NCBI GenBank assembly: GCA_965224795.1
Contig: CBDDAE010000001.1
Coordinates: forward strand, 1,798,001 to 1,862,000
Source of the DNA: NVTR01 sp036480115
GTDB lineage: Bacteria; Pseudomonadota; Alphaproteobacteria; Rhodobacterales; Rhodobacteraceae
Direction: 5' to 3'
Length of the DNA stretch: 64,000 nt
Under the pieces are notes generated by a model. The model searched no databases. It was not told where the DNA came from and saw only the letters and a list, made by a program, of their open reading frames with translations. The position numbers were made by a program, and so were the translations under genes. Positions within the stretch are counted from its first letter, which is position 1. Each line of letters starts with the position of its first letter. Below, piece by piece: positions 8,580 to 17,094 of the stretch.

Positions 8580-9850
8580 CGACTCAGTCCTCGGATGAAA
8601 TCCTTGAACGGATGATGTCACTACATCCCAAAATTATCGATCTGACGCTGGATCGTATGAAACATCTGTTGTCGATTCTGAACAACCCTGAAACCAGATT
8701 GCCGCCGGTGATCCACATTGCCGGAACCAATGGCAAAGGTTCTACTTTAGCGACGGTGCGGGCAGGTCTTGAGGCCACGGGTAACTCTGTGCACGCCTAT
8801 ACCTCGCCGCACCTGGCGCGCTTTCACGAACGTATTCGACTGGCAGGCGAATTGATCAAAGAACGTGATCTTAGTCAAATTCTTGATGAATGCGCCCTGG
8901 CAAATGGCGGCACAAATATCACGTATTTTGAGATCACAACAGTCGCTGCGCTATTGGCATTCTCAAGAATTCCGGCGGATTACACATTGCTTGAAGTAGG
9001 CTTGGGTGGCCGGTTTGATGCGACCAATGTTATCGAAAAACCTGCCCTGACCATTATTACGCCCGTGTCCATCGACCACCAGCAATACCTGGGAAATTCG
9101 TTAGCTGAAATCGCCGGTGAGAAAGCGGGAATTTTGAAACGTGGTGTTACGTGCATTGTTGGTCCGCAAAAGGAGGAGGCGCTGGACGTAATCGAAGCCA
9201 AGGCCCAGCGGCTGGGCGCACCGCTTTTGGTCTGTGGTCAACACTGGCATGTCAGCGAAGAGCACGGGCGTATGGTTTTCCAGGACGAAAACGGGTTGCT
9301 TGATATGTCGCTGCCAACCCTAATCGGTGGCCATCAAGTGCAAAATGCTGGTATTGCCATTTCCGCGTTGCGCCATCTTGGCATTGATGAACAAGCCTGT
9401 GAAGCGGCGATAGTTAATACGGAATGGCCGGCGCGGTTGCAGCGGTTGCGAAAAGGTCCACTGGTTGACGCTGCCAACAACGCAGAAATTTGGCTGGATG
9501 GGGGGCATAACGCCGCCGCTGGTTTGGCTTTGGCAGAAGCACTTACCCGGCTGTCACCGCGCACTACGCATTTGATTTGCGGCATGTTGAATACCAAAGA
9601 CGTCGGTGGTTATATGACACCGCTTCGCAGGGTTTCAGAAAGACTGTTTGCAGTTTCAATCCCCGGTGAGACTGCTACCCTAAGCGCCGAAGAAACCTGC
9701 AAAGCTGCGTTAGCGACAGGGTTTCAGGCCGAAACCTCAATTGATGTTATAAGCGCTGTACATGCCATTATCGAATTTGACCCAAATGCGCGAATTTTGA
9801 TATGTGGGTCACTTTATCTGGCGGGCAATGTGCTGCGGGAAAATGGCTAG
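8576..9850 (+). CDS. folC: Dihydrofolate synthase / folylpolyglutamate synthase
   Basis: ATP-dependent Mur-ligase-type enzyme that joins glutamate to dihydropteroate and lengthens folate polyglutamate tails. The 424 residues carry the P-loop IAGTNGKGST (49-57), the Mur central-domain segment TLLEVGLGGRFDATN, and the ligase C-terminal domain with WLDGGHNAAA. It starts with GTG inside the accD stop (GTGA), a strong sign of coupled translation, and the accD-folC order is common in Rhodobacterales. The TAG stop lies in a CTAG tetramer that also encodes the stop of the opposing zapE. Confidence 0.96.
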   Translation: MTTQSSDEILERMMSLHPKIIDLTLDRMKHLLSILNNPETRLPPVIHIAGTNGKGSTLATVRAGLEATGNSVHAYTSPHLARFHERIRLAGELIKERDLSQILDECALANGGTNITYFEITTVAALLAFSRIPADYTLLEVGLGGRFDATNVIEKPALTIITPVSIDHQQYLGNSLAEIAGEKAGILKRGVTCIVGPQKEEALDVIEAKAQRLGAPLLVCGQHWHVSEEHGRMVFQDENGLLDMSLPTLIGGHQVQNAGIAISALRHLGIDEQACEAAIVNTEWPARLQRLRKGPLVDAANNAEIWLDGGHNAAAGLALAEALTRLSPRTTHLICGMLNTKDVGGYMTPLRRVSERLFAVSIPGETATLSAEETCKAALATGFQAETSIDVISAVHAIIEFDPNARILICGSLYLAGNVLRENG

Positions 9851-10923
9851 CGCTGATTTGCCCAATCTTTGCTTTGCATTTCTTGCAGGCGCGACGCCGT
9901 TCGTTCAAATTCAAAAGCGCCGGTGCCTTCCAAATACAGTCGTTCGGGCACATCAGCTGCACTGACTACCAGACGTACATTGGCCTCGTACAATGTGTCA
10001 ATCAGCATCACAAAGCGTTTCGCCTCATTGTAATTCGTTCGACCAAGCCTCGGCACATCTTCTAAAATTAACACCCGAACCGCGTCAGATAACGCTAGAT
10101 AATCGGCTGGTCCCAAGGGTTTGCCGCACAGATCCCAAAATTGTGCCCTGGCAACACCGTTTCGAAACAACGGTATTTCAGTGGTACGTTCCTTTAGATG
10201 CAATACCAGTGTTTTACCCGGCCCGCCTGCCAGCTCATTCCAAATTTCGTCAATGGCGCTTTTTGATCTTGCATTAGCCGGATGAAAGTAAACTGCCCGG
10301 CCGGCAAGTTGCCCTTGTCGATAATCAATTGGCGACGACAGTTCATGCACATCAAGACGGGTCTTCATCAGTTCGATAAACGGTAGAAATAGACTACGAT
10401 TCAGCCCGTCTTCGTACAGGTCGTCCGGTTGCCGGTTAGATGTGGTCACCAGTATCACGCCGGATGCCATCAGTTGCTCAAAAAGGCGACCCACAATCAT
10501 CGCATCTGTGATGTCATTTATTTGCATTTCATCCAAAGCCAACAGGCGGACCGTGTCGGATATTGCCTTGGCAACAGGTTTTAATGCGTCCCTTGCTCCG
10601 GATCTTCGCGCCCCATGCAAGGCAGTGTGTACCTCTTGCATAAATTCGTGAAAATGAACCCGACGTTTGGGGACATTGACGGCATCCACAAACAGATCAA
10701 TCAGCATTGATTTGCCAACACCAACCCCGCCCCAAAGGTAAAGACCTTTCACAGGTTGTGGGTCTTTGGAAAACATCTTGCGCAACCCGGTCGGCGAAAC
10801 GGTGTTGTTCAAATGCGAATGCAATTCTTCCAGCGCAGGCAGTATAACTTGTTGCGCCGGATCAGCGATCAATTTCTGACTTGCAACAGCCTTGGCATAT
10901 TTGTCATGAATTGTACTGGCCAT
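9847..10923 (-). CDS. zapE: Cell division protein ZapE (AFG1-like ATPase)
   Basis: AAA-type P-loop ATPase of the ZapE/AFG1 family; in Escherichia coli ZapE acts on Z-ring stability at the inner membrane during constriction, and the mitochondrial relative AFG1/LACE1 takes part in protein turnover. The Walker A motif LWGGVGVGKS lies near residues 63-72, Walker B is LLALDEMQI, and the sensor segment VTTSNRQPDDLYEDGLNR is clear. I chose the ATG giving MASTIHDKYAKAV; an in-frame TTG three codons upstream has a better-spaced GGGA and cannot be ruled out. It converges on folC with a four-base stop overlap. Confidence 0.93.
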   Translation of the reverse strand: MASTIHDKYAKAVASQKLIADPAQQVILPALEELHSHLNNTVSPTGLRKMFSKDPQPVKGLYLWGGVGVGKSMLIDLFVDAVNVPKRRVHFHEFMQEVHTALHGARRSGARDALKPVAKAISDTVRLLALDEMQINDITDAMIVGRLFEQLMASGVILVTTSNRQPDDLYEDGLNRSLFLPFIELMKTRLDVHELSSPIDYRQGQLAGRAVYFHPANARSKSAIDEIWNELAGGPGKTLVLHLKERTTEIPLFRNGVARAQFWDLCGKPLGPADYLALSDAVRVLILEDVPRLGRTNYNEAKRFVMLIDTLYEANVRLVVSAADVPERLYLEGTGAFEFERTASRLQEMQSKDWANQR

Positions 10924-10994
10924 CCCCTGCAACTAATCCCAACAGGTCCAATAATAAAAGCCTAAGATTTGCTAAAGATATCGTATTTTTGTTT

Positions 10995-11780
10995 TTACGC
11001 GCCCCAGATCACTGGAAACCAGTCTTCCCGCAGTTTCTGGCCGGGCACCATATCATGGCCCGGATAAGGAGGAGAAGTTCGCCCAGGCCGTTCAACATAG
11101 CGCGCATCATCCCCCAACCAACGCAACGACAATGCGCGACGCCGGGTGTTCGAAAGGTTTCCCCGTGCTCCGTGTACCGTTCGAAAATCAAACAGTACCG
11201 CATCACCCGGTTCCATCTGCCATTCCAAAATTTTATTGTCATTTGGGTTTGCATCAGGGTCTGGAACTGGAATCCAGTCTTGATCACCCTCATAAAAGTC
11301 ACTGTCATCCGCCCAACTTACCGGTCGCACCAAGCGATTCCAGCGGTGGGAGCCAGCAATTAGTCTAAGGCTGGCTTCGCGCACGGGGTCCAGCGGAAAC
11401 CACAAGCTAACTGTTTGCTCTCCCTCAACAAAATAATATGGGCTGTCTTGGTGCCAGGGTGTCGGCTTGGGTGTTCCGGGCTCTTTGACCAAGACATGGT
11501 CATGAAAAATCTGCGCGGTTTTTGAACGCATGGCGCGGGCGGCTATTTCGGCGGCCGGGCTGTATCGGATGACCTTTTCAATTTCTGGTATCCGCGGCCA
11601 GTTGCAATAGTCATCAAAAAACCGGCCAGCATCCACGTTGTTTTCGTTTCCGTAGGGTCCGGGATGCACGAGGTTTTGTTCGATACCCGCAGCCATGGTT
11701 TCAACCCAGTCAATAAAAGCACCACGTAAAACAATGGCGCCATCCTTCTGGAAGGCAGCTATTTGATCTTCTGTTATCAC
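10995..11780 (-). CDS. Phytanoyl-CoA dioxygenase-family protein
   Basis: A 261-residue Fe(II)/2-oxoglutarate-dependent oxygenase of the PhyH family. The facial triad is visible: His110-x-Asp112 in TPWHQDSPYY and the distal His203 in RTVHGARGN, followed by an Arg-rich stretch (NTRRRALSLRW) that should bind 2-oxoglutarate. The substrate cannot be read; small bacterial PhyH proteins act on lipids, osmolytes or amino acids. The start overlaps the stop of the upstream HAD gene by four bases, so the two are co-translated. It is the last gene of the leftward run coming from fghA. Confidence 0.88.
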   Translation of the reverse strand: MITEDQIAAFQKDGAIVLRGAFIDWVETMAAGIEQNLVHPGPYGNENNVDAGRFFDDYCNWPRIPEIEKVIRYSPAAEIAARAMRSKTAQIFHDHVLVKEPGTPKPTPWHQDSPYYFVEGEQTVSLWFPLDPVREASLRLIAGSHRWNRLVRPVSWADDSDFYEGDQDWIPVPDPDANPNDNKILEWQMEPGDAVLFDFRTVHGARGNLSNTRRRALSLRWLGDDARYVERPGRTSPPYPGHDMVPGQKLREDWFPVIWGA

Positions 11781-12403
11781 GCCCGGGCTTCGCTTGCCGT
11801 CAACAGACCTTCGGCAACCAAACGGTCGGCGAATCCCTGGGGATTTTCAAAATGATGGGTCTGCCATCCGCGGGCATCTGCCGCTTTGATATTTTCCAAA
11901 CGATCATCCGCAAACAAAAGTACTTCGGGGGCCAGTCCACAATCTTGTTCAACCCGATGGTAAATTTCCGGGTCCGGTTTGGTTAAACCCATATGTCCCG
12001 AAATATAAGAGCGGTCAAATTCCACAAGATAGGGATAAACCGATTTTGCATAGTCAAAACTGCCAATGCCAAAATTGCTTAGGGCAAACACCGGAATGTC
12101 TTTGCCACGCAAAGCGCGCAAAAGTTTGACAGAATGCCCAATAGTTGGCTGCGCCATTTCGATCCAGCGGTCATACCAAAGCCTGATCTCGTCGCCCCAA
12201 TTTGGGTATTGCTCCGCTGTGTCATAGATTGTCTTTTTGAATTCTGCGCCAAGATCAACACGTTCGTTCATTCCGTGCAGGTTAACCTCAGAAAACATTC
12301 TTTTACGGTTTTTTGTTCCAATCACGCTGTCATAAAATGTTTCAGGCTGCCATCCGATTAAAACGTTACCGATGTCAAAAATTACTGCCGTTATTTTAGG
12401 CAT
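11777..12403 (-). CDS. HAD-superfamily phosphatase, subfamily IA (YihX-like)
   Basis: A 208-residue HAD hydrolase. Motif I reads VIFDIGNVLIG with nucleophile Asp10; the usual second Asp is Gly12, as in the YihX/epoxide-hydrolase N-terminal branch. Motif II is the FALSNFG segment, motif III is Lys in LTKPDPEIY, and motif IV is LFADDRLENI. Substrates are probably small sugar or nucleotide phosphates, but nothing here fixes which. It overlaps the PhyH-like gene downstream (four bases) and follows the DUF188 gene after 43 bases. Confidence 0.9.
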   Translation of the reverse strand: MPKITAVIFDIGNVLIGWQPETFYDSVIGTKNRKRMFSEVNLHGMNERVDLGAEFKKTIYDTAEQYPNWGDEIRLWYDRWIEMAQPTIGHSVKLLRALRGKDIPVFALSNFGIGSFDYAKSVYPYLVEFDRSYISGHMGLTKPDPEIYHRVEQDCGLAPEVLLFADDRLENIKAADARGWQTHHFENPQGFADRLVAEGLLTASEARA

Positions 12404-12446
12404 TTACGTACCCTTCTTTGTTGTAAACTTAGTTTCCAATATTGCC

Positions 12447-12893
12447 TTACAAACGTTTTGCTGCCTGAATTTCACGTTCCAACCCGTCCAAAAATCTGGA
12501 TCGATCCGCTTTGGAAAACGGTCGACCGCCACCCTGACGAAAGGGGTCGGCGGCGCGCAGATCAGTCATCAGATCGCGCGTGGCTAACACATTACCAATA
12601 TTTTTTGGCGTTAGCGACTCTCCGTTGTGCTTTATGACCCTGGCCCCGGCCTCAACGCATTTGGCAGCCAAAGGTATGTCATCTGTTACAACTACATCCC
12701 CCAACCCCGTGCGTTCCGCTATCCACATATCAGCAATATCCGGTCCGTCTTCTACAAATATCATTTCTACAATCGGGTTTTGCGATGGCCGCAGCCCGCC
12801 ATTGGACACAAAGAAAATTTTGATGCCGTGCCGTGTTGCCACCCGTTCAGCCTCGGCTTTTACCGGACAGGCATCGGCATCAACATAGATCAA
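12447..12893 (-). CDS. YaiI/YqxD family protein (DUF188)
   Basis: A 148-residue member of the UPF0178 (YaiI/YqxD) family, related to PIN/NYN nuclease folds. The family opening MIYVDADACPVKAEAERVA and the segment VVTDDIPLAAKCVEAGA hold the conserved acidic residues (Asp4, Asp6 and the TDD group) expected to bind metal. No substrate is established. Its start overlaps the fghA stop by four bases, so it should be made together with S-formylglutathione hydrolase, a link I cannot explain biochemically. Confidence 0.9.
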   Translation of the reverse strand: MIYVDADACPVKAEAERVATRHGIKIFFVSNGGLRPSQNPIVEMIFVEDGPDIADMWIAERTGLGDVVVTDDIPLAAKCVEAGARVIKHNGESLTPKNIGNVLATRDLMTDLRAADPFRQGGGRPFSKADRSRFLDGLEREIQAAKRL

Positions 12894-13720
12894 GCGTACA
12901 AGGCCTCAGCGTGAAAATTTATGTGATCTTCCATGAAGGTGGATACAAAGAAATAGCTGTGATCATAGCCAGGCTGCATTCTGAAAATAGCCTGTTGTCG
13001 TCGGGCGGCAATCGCGTTCGCCAGGGATTCTGGACGCAATAGATCGAGAAATTGATCATCGGTTCCAATGTCTATCAGAATTGGTCCGTCAAATCCCTTT
13101 CCTGCCATCAGGACAGAAGCATCATGTTTTTGCCAATTGCTTTCGTCATCCCCCAAATAGGCACCAAGCTGCTTGCGGCCCCAGTCCGAGCCAATGGGAT
13201 TACAAATTGGTGAAAATGCCGAGACCGAAAGAAATCGACCGGGCAGGTTCATGGCCAATGTCAACGCCCCGTGCCCGCCCATAGAATGGCCCGTGATAGC
13301 CTGGCGGTCGGCATCAAGCGAAAAACCGTTGAACAACAATTCCGGCAAATCTTGCACCAAGTAATCGTACATTTGAAAATGCGGTGCCCAGGGTTTTTGG
13401 GTAGCATTCAGGTAAAACCCGGCACCTTGACCAAGATCATATTCAGGGTCATCGGCGACGCCATCACCGCGGGGAGACGTGTCTGGAAAAACCAGCGCAA
13501 TACCCTGTTCAGCGGCCCAGGCCTGCGCCCCCGCCTTGCTCATGGCATTTTCATGGGTGCAGGTCAGCCCAGATAAATACCAAAGAACCGGTACCGGACC
13601 GTCCTGCGCTTCGGCCGGCAAAAATAACCCGAATGTCATATCCGTACCGGTCGATTTGGCAGCGTGAGTATAGACACCTTGTTTGCCAGCAAAGCACTTA
13701 TTTTCCGATACTGTTTTCAT
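12890..13720 (-). CDS. fghA: S-formylglutathione hydrolase
   Basis: Esterase-D-type alpha/beta hydrolase that releases formate and glutathione from S-formylglutathione, the second step of glutathione-dependent formaldehyde oxidation. The 276 residues include the nucleophile elbow GHSMGGHGAL with Ser146, the acid in DIGTDDQFL near residue 222, and the catalytic His in GYDHSYFF near 255. The N-terminal WYLSGLTCTHEN segment is diagnostic of FghA. Its partner dehydrogenase (17095-18207) lies about 3.4 kb upstream on the same strand, with other genes between, so the pathway is split. The gene overlaps the DUF188 gene downstream. Confidence 0.95.
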   Translation of the reverse strand: MKTVSENKCFAGKQGVYTHAAKSTGTDMTFGLFLPAEAQDGPVPVLWYLSGLTCTHENAMSKAGAQAWAAEQGIALVFPDTSPRGDGVADDPEYDLGQGAGFYLNATQKPWAPHFQMYDYLVQDLPELLFNGFSLDADRQAITGHSMGGHGALTLAMNLPGRFLSVSAFSPICNPIGSDWGRKQLGAYLGDDESNWQKHDASVLMAGKGFDGPILIDIGTDDQFLDLLRPESLANAIAARRQQAIFRMQPGYDHSYFFVSTFMEDHINFHAEALYA

Positions 13721-13763
13721 GTAAATTATCCTTTTGGAAATGGCTAACCCAGGTGTGGTCAGG

Positions 13764-14702
13764 TCACAAGATTATGTTTGTACTCACCCAAGCCACGACA
13801 AGCGATACCGTTACAACCGACGCGACCGTAGAAACTAATATTGCTGCCGATACTCTTTGTGGTGCAACGTCATAATTTTGGGCAAGAATATAGATGTTTC
13901 CTGCAACGGGTAGGGAGGCAACCGCGATCATTACTGCCGCTGCGTAGGGTTCAACCGAGAAAATCCACAGGGCTGAAACGGCCACCGCTGCCGGATGTAA
14001 AACCAATTTACAAAATGACAACCACATAGCGACTGATATCCTTTCAGTTGACTTTGCGGCGAGAGATGCGCCAATTACAAACAGAGCGCCCGGTGTAGCA
14101 GCGGCACCAAGAATGCTTAAAAATTCGTCGACTGGTCCAGGGATCGAAAGCATAAACCCGGCCCAAAACATTCCGGCACCAATGGCCAAAATCATAGGGT
14201 TTCGGACCAATCCATTCCCGATCAATTTAAATGTGCCAAGATTGATCTGACCTTGTTGGCCAATCGTTATCAGAATCACCAATATATTGCTGAATACGAC
14301 CAGATCGATAATCAAAACTATAAGGTTCGGTCCAACTGAACTTTCTCCCAATAACAACAGCAATAGTGGCAATCCCAGAAAGCCGACATTTCCAATGACA
14401 GCGCATTGCGCCTCAATCGCGGCCTCGGCAATTCCGACATTTCTACGCAGAGCCACAAATGTCGCCAATAGATACACGACTGTACTGGCGCTAAGGTAGG
14501 CCAGTATAAAGTCCCAATCCAGTAATTGCCCAAGGGGCAGCTTGGCCGTGAAGCGAAAAATTAGTGCTGACAGGGCAAAATAGAACACAAACCGGGTTAA
14601 GCTGGCGACGGCTTCCTGAGAAAAGAAACGCAGTCGGGCAGCGCTGTACCCCAACCCGATTAGTGCAAAAAATGGTAATGTCTTAAGAAATATGTCCCAC
14701 AT
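13764..14702 (-). CDS. AEC-family transporter (auxin efflux carrier type)
   Basis: A 312-residue inner-membrane carrier with roughly ten hydrophobic segments in the two five-helix halves of the AEC/PIN fold. The opening IFLKTLPFFALIGLGYSAAR is typical, and the C-terminal half has a conserved LPVAGNIYILAQNYDV segment. Bacterial members export or import small organic acids such as malonate or malate; the substrate here is not readable. It follows mbfA after 33 bases and precedes fghA by 43 bases on the same strand, so it may belong to either transcript. Confidence 0.88.
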   Translation of the reverse strand: MWDIFLKTLPFFALIGLGYSAARLRFFSQEAVASLTRFVFYFALSALIFRFTAKLPLGQLLDWDFILAYLSASTVVYLLATFVALRRNVGIAEAAIEAQCAVIGNVGFLGLPLLLLLLGESSVGPNLIVLIIDLVVFSNILVILITIGQQGQINLGTFKLIGNGLVRNPMILAIGAGMFWAGFMLSIPGPVDEFLSILGAAATPGALFVIGASLAAKSTERISVAMWLSFCKLVLHPAAVAVSALWIFSVEPYAAAVMIAVASLPVAGNIYILAQNYDVAPQRVSAAILVSTVASVVTVSLVVAWVSTNIIL

Positions 14703-14735
14703 AATTGTTGACCTAGCATGTGGATTTTCTGCCCG

Positions 14736-15713
14736 CTAGCCACTGCCGATCAATGCCCCGGCTGCAAAAACTAACGCCCCGCCTAATACCACTTGAAATG
14801 TGGCCCTAAGAAACGGTGTTTCCATAAACCTGTGTTGAATCCAGACGATCGCCCACAATTCAATGAACACCACAAGGAAGGCCAAAGTAGTGGCTGTCCA
14901 AAAATCTTCTATCAGGTACGGAAGGGCATGGCCCAGACCTCCAAGCGTAGTCATTATCCCGGATGCAAAACCGCGTTTAATGGGTGAGCCGCGACCAGAA
15001 AGCTCTCCGTCATCTGATGCAGCTTCGGTGAAGCCCATTGATATCCCGGCACCAATCGAGGCGGCCAGACCAACCAAAAATGTGGTATGGGTATCTTGAG
15101 TGGCAAATGCCACTGCAAATATGGGCGCCAAAGTTGAAACCGATCCATCCATTAGCCCGGCCAAACCGGGTTGCACCCATTCCAGAATAAATTTGCGATG
15201 TGATGCGCGGTCTTCGGAATCACGGGCGTCGGTGGTCAGGTGCTTCTCTTCCAGTTGTCCGGCTTTTGCTGAATGTCCTGCTTCAGCCGCCGCAAGGTCT
15301 CCAAGCAATTTTCGTGTATCCGCATCCGTCGTGATTTCGGCCGCTTTTAGGTAAAACCGTTCGGCTTCGCGCTCCATCGCTTCGGCTTCGGCCCGGATAC
15401 GTTCTAACCCCAGGTTTTCCACTAACCATATCGGTCGACGTGCATAATACCCTGACACGTGTTCACGCCGGATCAACGGAATTACGGAACCAAACCGGTC
15501 CTTGTGCAGGTTTATTAGCCTTTTGCGATGATCATCTTCTTCGACAGCCATTTCGTCAAACATGGCAGCAGAACCTGGGTATTCAGCCCGCAGACTTTCT
15601 CCGTACTGACGATAAATACGGGCGCCATCTTCTTCAGATGAAATAGCAAGCGCCAGGATTTCCTGTTCAGACATGTCGGAAAATCGCTTACGGTTGGAAA
15701 TACCTGGGATCAT
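14736..15713 (-). CDS. mbfA: Membrane-bound ferritin MbfA (rubrerythrin-VIT1 fusion)
   Basis: A 325-residue fusion of a ferritin-like (erythrin) domain and a VIT1/CCC1 membrane domain. The N-terminal half (about residues 15-160) shows the di-iron pattern Glu-Glu in ISSEEDGARIYR and Glu-Glu-x2-His in AVEEDDHRKRL, then a second helix pair with EAERFYLKAAE and AAEAGHS. From about residue 180 the protein has five hydrophobic segments with the VIT1 signature SIGAGISMGFTEAASDDGE. In Bradyrhizobium and Agrobacterium MbfA exports iron and protects against iron and peroxide stress. A 17-bp Irr-type box lies 13 bases upstream of the ATG, fitting iron control. Confidence 0.92.
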   Translation of the reverse strand: MIPGISNRKRFSDMSEQEILALAISSEEDGARIYRQYGESLRAEYPGSAAMFDEMAVEEDDHRKRLINLHKDRFGSVIPLIRREHVSGYYARRPIWLVENLGLERIRAEAEAMEREAERFYLKAAEITTDADTRKLLGDLAAAEAGHSAKAGQLEEKHLTTDARDSEDRASHRKFILEWVQPGLAGLMDGSVSTLAPIFAVAFATQDTHTTFLVGLAASIGAGISMGFTEAASDDGELSGRGSPIKRGFASGIMTTLGGLGHALPYLIEDFWTATTLAFLVVFIELWAIVWIQHRFMETPFLRATFQVVLGGALVFAAGALIGSG

Positions 15714-15725
15714 GGGAACCTCAAT

Positions 15726-15742
15726 ATTAGAATGATTCTAAT
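15726..15742. promoter_or_regulatory. Irr box / iron control element upstream of mbfA
   Basis: The 17-bp sequence ATTAGAATGATTCTAAT is a perfect inverted repeat (ATTAGAA / TTCTAAT) around a TGA centre. It matches the published iron control element form TTTAGAA-N3-TTCTAAA recognised by the Fur-family regulator Irr in alphaproteobacteria. Its edge is 13 bases from the mbfA start codon, so a bound protein would cover the transcription start or leader, consistent with repression under low iron as known for mbfA in rhizobia. That Irr binds here is inference. Confidence 0.8.
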
Positions 15743-15800
15743 GTAGTGATACCAAGTAAATCTGCAAGCGTGTATTTGCGGCCGGATATCGCCGATAAAC

Positions 15801-15829
15801 TTGCTAAAACTAAACCGATCGGTTTAAGT
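15801..15829 (+). promoter_or_regulatory. TetR-type operator within the promoter of the regulator gene
   Basis: TAAACCGATCGGTTTA at 15811-15826 is a perfect 16-bp palindrome of the type bound by many TetR/AcrR regulators (core AACCGATCGGTT). It lies inside a candidate promoter, TTGCTA (15801-15806), 17-base spacer, TTAAGT (15824-15829), ending about 30 bases before the TetR gene. Binding there would block polymerase, so autorepression is the likely meaning. The promoter hexamers are weak matches; the palindrome itself is unmistakable. Confidence 0.7.
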
Positions 15830-15858
15830 AGAAAATCTCAAAACTGGTTCACCTTTGT

Positions 15859-16485
15859 ATGAATGATATACCCAGCAAACCGAAAAAAGGCCGCAAGTAT
15901 GAGCAGGTACTTGAAGGTGCACGCAAGGTATTTATGGCCGATGGGTTTGAAGGGGCAAGTGTAGACGCAATTGCCCGCAAAGCCGGGGTTTCTAAGGCAA
16001 CACTATACAGCTATTTTGCCGATAAGCGTTCGCTGTTCACCAAAGTAGCATGCGCTGAATGTCGTCGCCAAGCAGATCACGCAGTCGCAACCATCGACTT
16101 GTCTGCACCGGTTGAAACGGTTCTGCGGGCCGCCGCGACCGAACTTGTTGAGTTCATTCTGTCAGATTTTGCCCAAAGCGTGTACCGCGTTTGCGTTGGT
16201 GAGGCTGACCGCTTCCCGGATCTGGGTCGCGAATTTTATAAATCCGGACCGCAAACCGCGCAGGATATTTTGGCGCCTTACCTTGATTTGGCCGTTAGTC
16301 GAGGTGAACTGAACATTTCTGACACGACTTTTGCCGCCTTCCAGTTTAGCACACTTTGTAAGGCTGATATTTTCGACAAACGCGTATTTGGCGTAAAAAA
16401 TGGATTTACCAAGGCGGAAACTAACCGCGTTATTGATGGCGCGGTCACAATGTTTCTGGCGCAATACGGTGTTAAATCGGCTTAG
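15859..16485 (+). CDS. TetR/AcrR family transcriptional regulator
   Basis: A 208-residue one-component regulator. The N-terminal helix-turn-helix is clear (GASVDAIARKAGVSKATLY, then SYFADKRSLFTKV at about residues 35-65), followed by an AcrR-type helical ligand domain. The ligand is unknown. A perfect palindrome overlaps its own promoter, and the divergent neighbour is mbfA, whose promoter carries an iron box instead, so the TetR target beyond itself is not obvious. The TAG stop overlaps the clpP-like gene stop as TTAG. Confidence 0.9.
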   Translation: MNDIPSKPKKGRKYEQVLEGARKVFMADGFEGASVDAIARKAGVSKATLYSYFADKRSLFTKVACAECRRQADHAVATIDLSAPVETVLRAAATELVEFILSDFAQSVYRVCVGEADRFPDLGREFYKSGPQTAQDILAPYLDLAVSRGELNISDTTFAAFQFSTLCKADIFDKRVFGVKNGFTKAETNRVIDGAVTMFLAQYGVKSA

Positions 16486-17090
16486 GAACCTAGCTCATCA
16501 ATTGATGAAATAACCTTACCAAGCAGCCCATATTTCAACGCTTCATCAGTCGTTAACCAAAAATCCCGTGCCGTGTCATTTCGAATGCGTTCCGCTGTTT
16601 GGCCCGTTGCCTCAGCGAACAGATTTTCATAGCGTTCACGGGTGCGCCGGATTTGTTCAGCCTGAATTTGCATATCAGTCGCTGATCCACCAATACCACC
16701 GCTGGGCTGGTGCAGCAGAAATCGTGTATTTGGCAAACAATAGCGGTGTTTTTTATTGGCTCCGACAAAAATGGTAGCCCCGGCACTTGCTACCCAACCG
16801 CTACCAATGGTGCGTACAGTTGGGCGAATGAACTTAATCATATCGTGCACCATGTCACCGGATTCGACATGCCCACCTGGTGAACTGATATAGACGTTTA
16901 TCGGATCGTCATTATCCTGCGCCAGGGCCAGCAATCTGGTCACAGTTTTATGGGCCAGCTTGTCGTCAATTGTTCCAGTAATTATCACAGTTCGGCTGTT
17001 GAAAAACAGGGCTTCTACCTGTGGCGGTTTATCCTTGTTTGCATCTTTTCCGGTGTCGTCTAACATTTGGTTTGTCATGTTATTTTCCAT
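16482..17090 (-). CDS. ClpP-family serine protease, second ClpP-type subunit
   Basis: A 202-residue ClpP-fold protease. The catalytic triad is complete and spaced exactly as in Escherichia coli ClpP: Ser102 (GWVASAGATIF), His127 (RFLLHQPSGG) and Asp176 (ARDFWLT), so the enzyme should be active. The N terminus is longer and more acidic than the housekeeping ClpP and lacks the usual propeptide. It differs from the GQAASMGA form around Ser, which suggests an accessory paralogue rather than the clpX-linked gene. It begins four bases after adhC, so it is co-transcribed with formaldehyde dehydrogenase. The start may be four codons downstream (17078), where GGAAA sits at good spacing. Confidence 0.88.
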   Translation of the reverse strand: MENNMTNQMLDDTGKDANKDKPPQVEALFFNSRTVIITGTIDDKLAHKTVTRLLALAQDNDDPINVYISSPGGHVESGDMVHDMIKFIRPTVRTIGSGWVASAGATIFVGANKKHRYCLPNTRFLLHQPSGGIGGSATDMQIQAEQIRRTRERYENLFAEATGQTAERIRNDTARDFWLTTDEALKYGLLGKVISSIDELGS

Positions 17091-17094
17091 TATT

